Below the pieces are notes generated by a model, which did no database searches, had not been told where the DNA came from, and saw nothing but the letters and a program-made list of their open reading frames with translations. Below, piece by piece: positions 62,773-64,000 of a stretch of 64,000 nucleotides of DNA. The DNA lies in the NCBI RefSeq assembly GCF_000745965.1, contig NZ_JQKI01000016.1:62001-126000 (forward strand), in the 5' to 3' direction. Within the stretch, counting starts at the first letter, position 1. The number at the start of each line of letters is the position of its first letter. Position numbers and translations under genes: made by a program. This DNA is from Edaphobacter aggregans DSM 19364. Lineage in GTDB: Bacteria > Acidobacteriota > Terriglobia > Terriglobales > Acidobacteriaceae.

Positions 62773-63126
62773 ACGAAAGTTCAAAACCCCATTCTGAAGG
62801 AAGTATCCGACCGAAAGGTATCTGAGATACGAGACAGGTTAACAATTACCGTTAGGGAGATCGCCCCGGAACAGCGATGGACCCTACACGGCCGATTGAC
62901 GGACTACTCGGTAGCTGAAGTGCTTTCGAATTGGTATGCGTCTAAGGATCCGGAGTCAGTGGGCCGTCGCGTTATTGACCTCGACGGCGTTTCCGTCATT
63001 GATAGAAGTGGCGAGCGAGTTCTCTCAATGCTGATTCAGGATGGGGCCAGATTCGGTGGAATCTATGCAAAATATCTTCTTGTAGCTTTGCAGGAGCGCG
63101 CGGAATCGAACGCTCAACTCAATTGA
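62773..63126 (+). CDS. STAS-like domain protein with no standard start codon
   Basis: The open frame reads RLTITVREIAPEQRWTLHGRLTDYSVAEVLSNWY, RRVIDLDGVSVIDRSGERVLSMLIQDGARF and YAKYLLVALQERAESNAQLN. This matches the STAS pattern of W-x-L-x-G-x-L...DL-x-x-V-x-x-ID-x-x-G and suggests an anti-sigma-antagonist or MlaB-like role. A strong AAGGAGG lies at 62758, but at the right distance there is only ACG (62773). No ATG, GTG or TTG is found in frame until 62896. It is translated from a rare start or silenced by an ATG-to-ACG change. Confidence 0.6.
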   Translation, partial: TKVQNPILKEVSDRKVSEIRDRLTITVREIAPEQRWTLHGRLTDYSVAEVLSNWYASKDPESVGRRVIDLDGVSVIDRSGERVLSMLIQDGARFGGIYAKYLLVALQERAESNAQLN

Positions 63127-63290
63127 TCGCTGTCATGAGAGGCACGAGCGATTATGAGTCGACGCCACCAAAGTGTTCCAGCCATAGATGAATTTCGAGC
63201 ACGTTTCCACTCCATTGGCTGCACACACCGCCGCTGAGCTTTAGCCGGCCGCATAAAGCCCATCAAACACCTCAAGCTCGTCCGGACAGT

Positions 63291-63370
63291 AACCTTCGTG
63301 GGCTCGAGATTCCAAAGCGCGGCGCTCGGACAGATGTCGAGCCAAACGGGATATCCGGGAACCTTCACAT
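63291..63370 (-). pseudogene. Nitrilase gene fragment
   Basis: The minus strand encodes VPGYPVWLDICPSAALWNLEPTKV, almost identical to residues 50-72 of the nitrilase at 60976-61908. Blocks of 17 and 26 identical bases are shared. Nothing before or after it is nitrilase-like, so it is a remnant. Confidence 0.8.
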
Positions 63371-63449
63371 CACCCCCAGCGGCGATGGCAAGTATCTCTT
63401 CAACCTCCAGTCCGGGGCCGGAGTCATCGGCGTCTTCACCATCAATTTC
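63366..63449 (+). pseudogene. Beta-propeller (lactonase-like) gene fragment
   Basis: The plus strand reads HITPSGDGKYLFNLQSGAGV then IGVFTINF, one blade of a YncE/6-phosphogluconolactonase-like propeller (TPSGKYLYVxxSGSGTIGVF). It abuts the nitrilase fragment on the other strand and continues into sequence with no likeness. A remnant. Confidence 0.5.
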
Positions 63450-63600
63450 CGATGGAACTCTGAACCAACTTGGAGACATCGAGGGACTTCCCACCAATGC
63501 CCGGCTTCAACGGAATTGCTGCTCTCTAACGGAATCCTTGTGACACTATGTGAAGTAGGACAGAGCACTTCGTGGAATAAGCTCGTCGGCTACTGAGAAG

Positions 63601-64000
63601 CTAAAAGATTTCGTCGATCCATTGGAGTGCTGTCTCGGGTGCCAACCGTTTCATATAATCCACCTCGACGTATGACCTGATGACCTCGCCAGCCTTTGAG
63701 ACGAGAAATGCTGCAGGTACTGGCAGTTCATACCGACTGTCTCCGTTGTAGGCCGCAACGTCGACGCCGAAGAGGTCCTGAACTTGCTTCAAAGCCGGAT
63801 CCATTTGAAAGACAATTCCGAACTGACGAGCAACGCCATTCCCTGAATCGGACAACACTTGAAACTTCAGATGGTGTTTTTCTTGCAGCGCTAAAGAATG
63901 ATCCGGCGTCTGCGGGGAAATCGCGACGAGTGTTACTCCTCGATCCTGAAACGACTGCAACTGCTCCTGATACGCCTGAACCGTCAGGTTACAGAATGGG
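63601..64000 (-). CDS. Peroxiredoxin/AhpC-TSA-like protein, 5' end outside window
   Basis: An open frame from the window edge: PFCNLTVQAYQEQLQSFQDRGVTLVAISPQTPDHSLALQEKHHLKFQVLSD, then YELPVPAAFLVSKAGEVIRSYVEVDYMKRLAPETALQWIDEIF. The CPFCN-type cysteine just inside the edge is the likely peroxidatic residue, and the C-terminal half is the usual redoxin fold. At least 133 residues are present, and the N-terminal strand is missing. It belongs to the peroxiredoxin-like group with a CPxC motif rather than classical AhpC. Confidence 0.88.
   Translation of the reverse strand, partial: PFCNLTVQAYQEQLQSFQDRGVTLVAISPQTPDHSLALQEKHHLKFQVLSDSGNGVARQFGIVFQMDPALKQVQDLFGVDVAAYNGDSRYELPVPAAFLVSKAGEVIRSYVEVDYMKRLAPETALQWIDEIF

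Noticed and set aside
63961-63990. TGTAAC on the minus strand near the right edge
   Set aside because: It is the Cys-Asn codon pair of the peroxiredoxin frame, not a promoter.

Overview
The window reads as a chromosome segment of a Gram-negative Acidobacteriota member of the Terriglobia type (Granulicella/Edaphobacter/Terriglobus-like). This is inferred from the G+C-rich codon use, a complete tol-pal cluster driven by a TonB-type protein, a DUF1800/DUF1501 secreted pair, an Oar-like TonB-dependent receptor remnant, and a dispersed GTCAT..TGAGC..GTCGAAGGA intergenic repeat. No 16S or other phylogenetic marker is present.

Layout. 1-39.3 kb is a dense, mostly core region: panC 3' end; tolQ-tolR-tonB-like-tolB-pal-cpoB; a dapA-like gene; carA-carB; a Rieske protein; DoxX; DUF1501/DUF1800; a fused 2-oxoacid dehydrogenase E1; hppA; a frameshifted subtilase; MscS; a DUF255 thioredoxin protein; a TolC-like porin; truA; an M20 peptidase; an amidohydrolase; an EamA transporter; HtrA; and a small peptidoglycan-binding protein. 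Dispersed repeats sit in the gaps. 39.3-49.3 kb is an accessory zone: an IS5-type element, an SDR/TetR divergent pair with a paired operator, an orphan histidine kinase, a shredded TonB receptor, then a tyrosine integrase beside a tRNA-Arg 3' fragment flanked by tandem arm-type repeats. 49.3-64 kb is a stress island.

The island's centre is a bufferin-like RiPP locus. A secreted Cys/Lys/Gly/Gln-rich precursor peptide lies next to a DUF692 multinuclear iron oxidase (MNIO) and a DUF2063 partner. Divergently there is a DoxX, an ECF sigma factor and a soluble zinc-finger anti-sigma in a translationally coupled operon. DUF1223, redoxin and DsbD/ScsB-like proteins follow, so copper/thiol stress is the best guess for its job. 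Eight sites sharing TGTAAC-N16-(n)(C/G/T)TC(T/A) occur between 50.7 and 62.1 kb. They lie in front of the DoxX-sigma operon, DUF1223, the precursor operon, the redoxin, a quinol-monooxygenase-like gene and its pseudogene copy, and a secreted protein of unknown function. One faces a gene-less stretch. They look like one ECF regulon, auto-controlled and clustered around its sigma factor.

The right end (60-64 kb) is partly a gene graveyard: a decayed monooxygenase copy, a nitrilase fragment, a beta-propeller fragment and a STAS gene without a normal start, next to an intact nitrilase and a partial peroxiredoxin.
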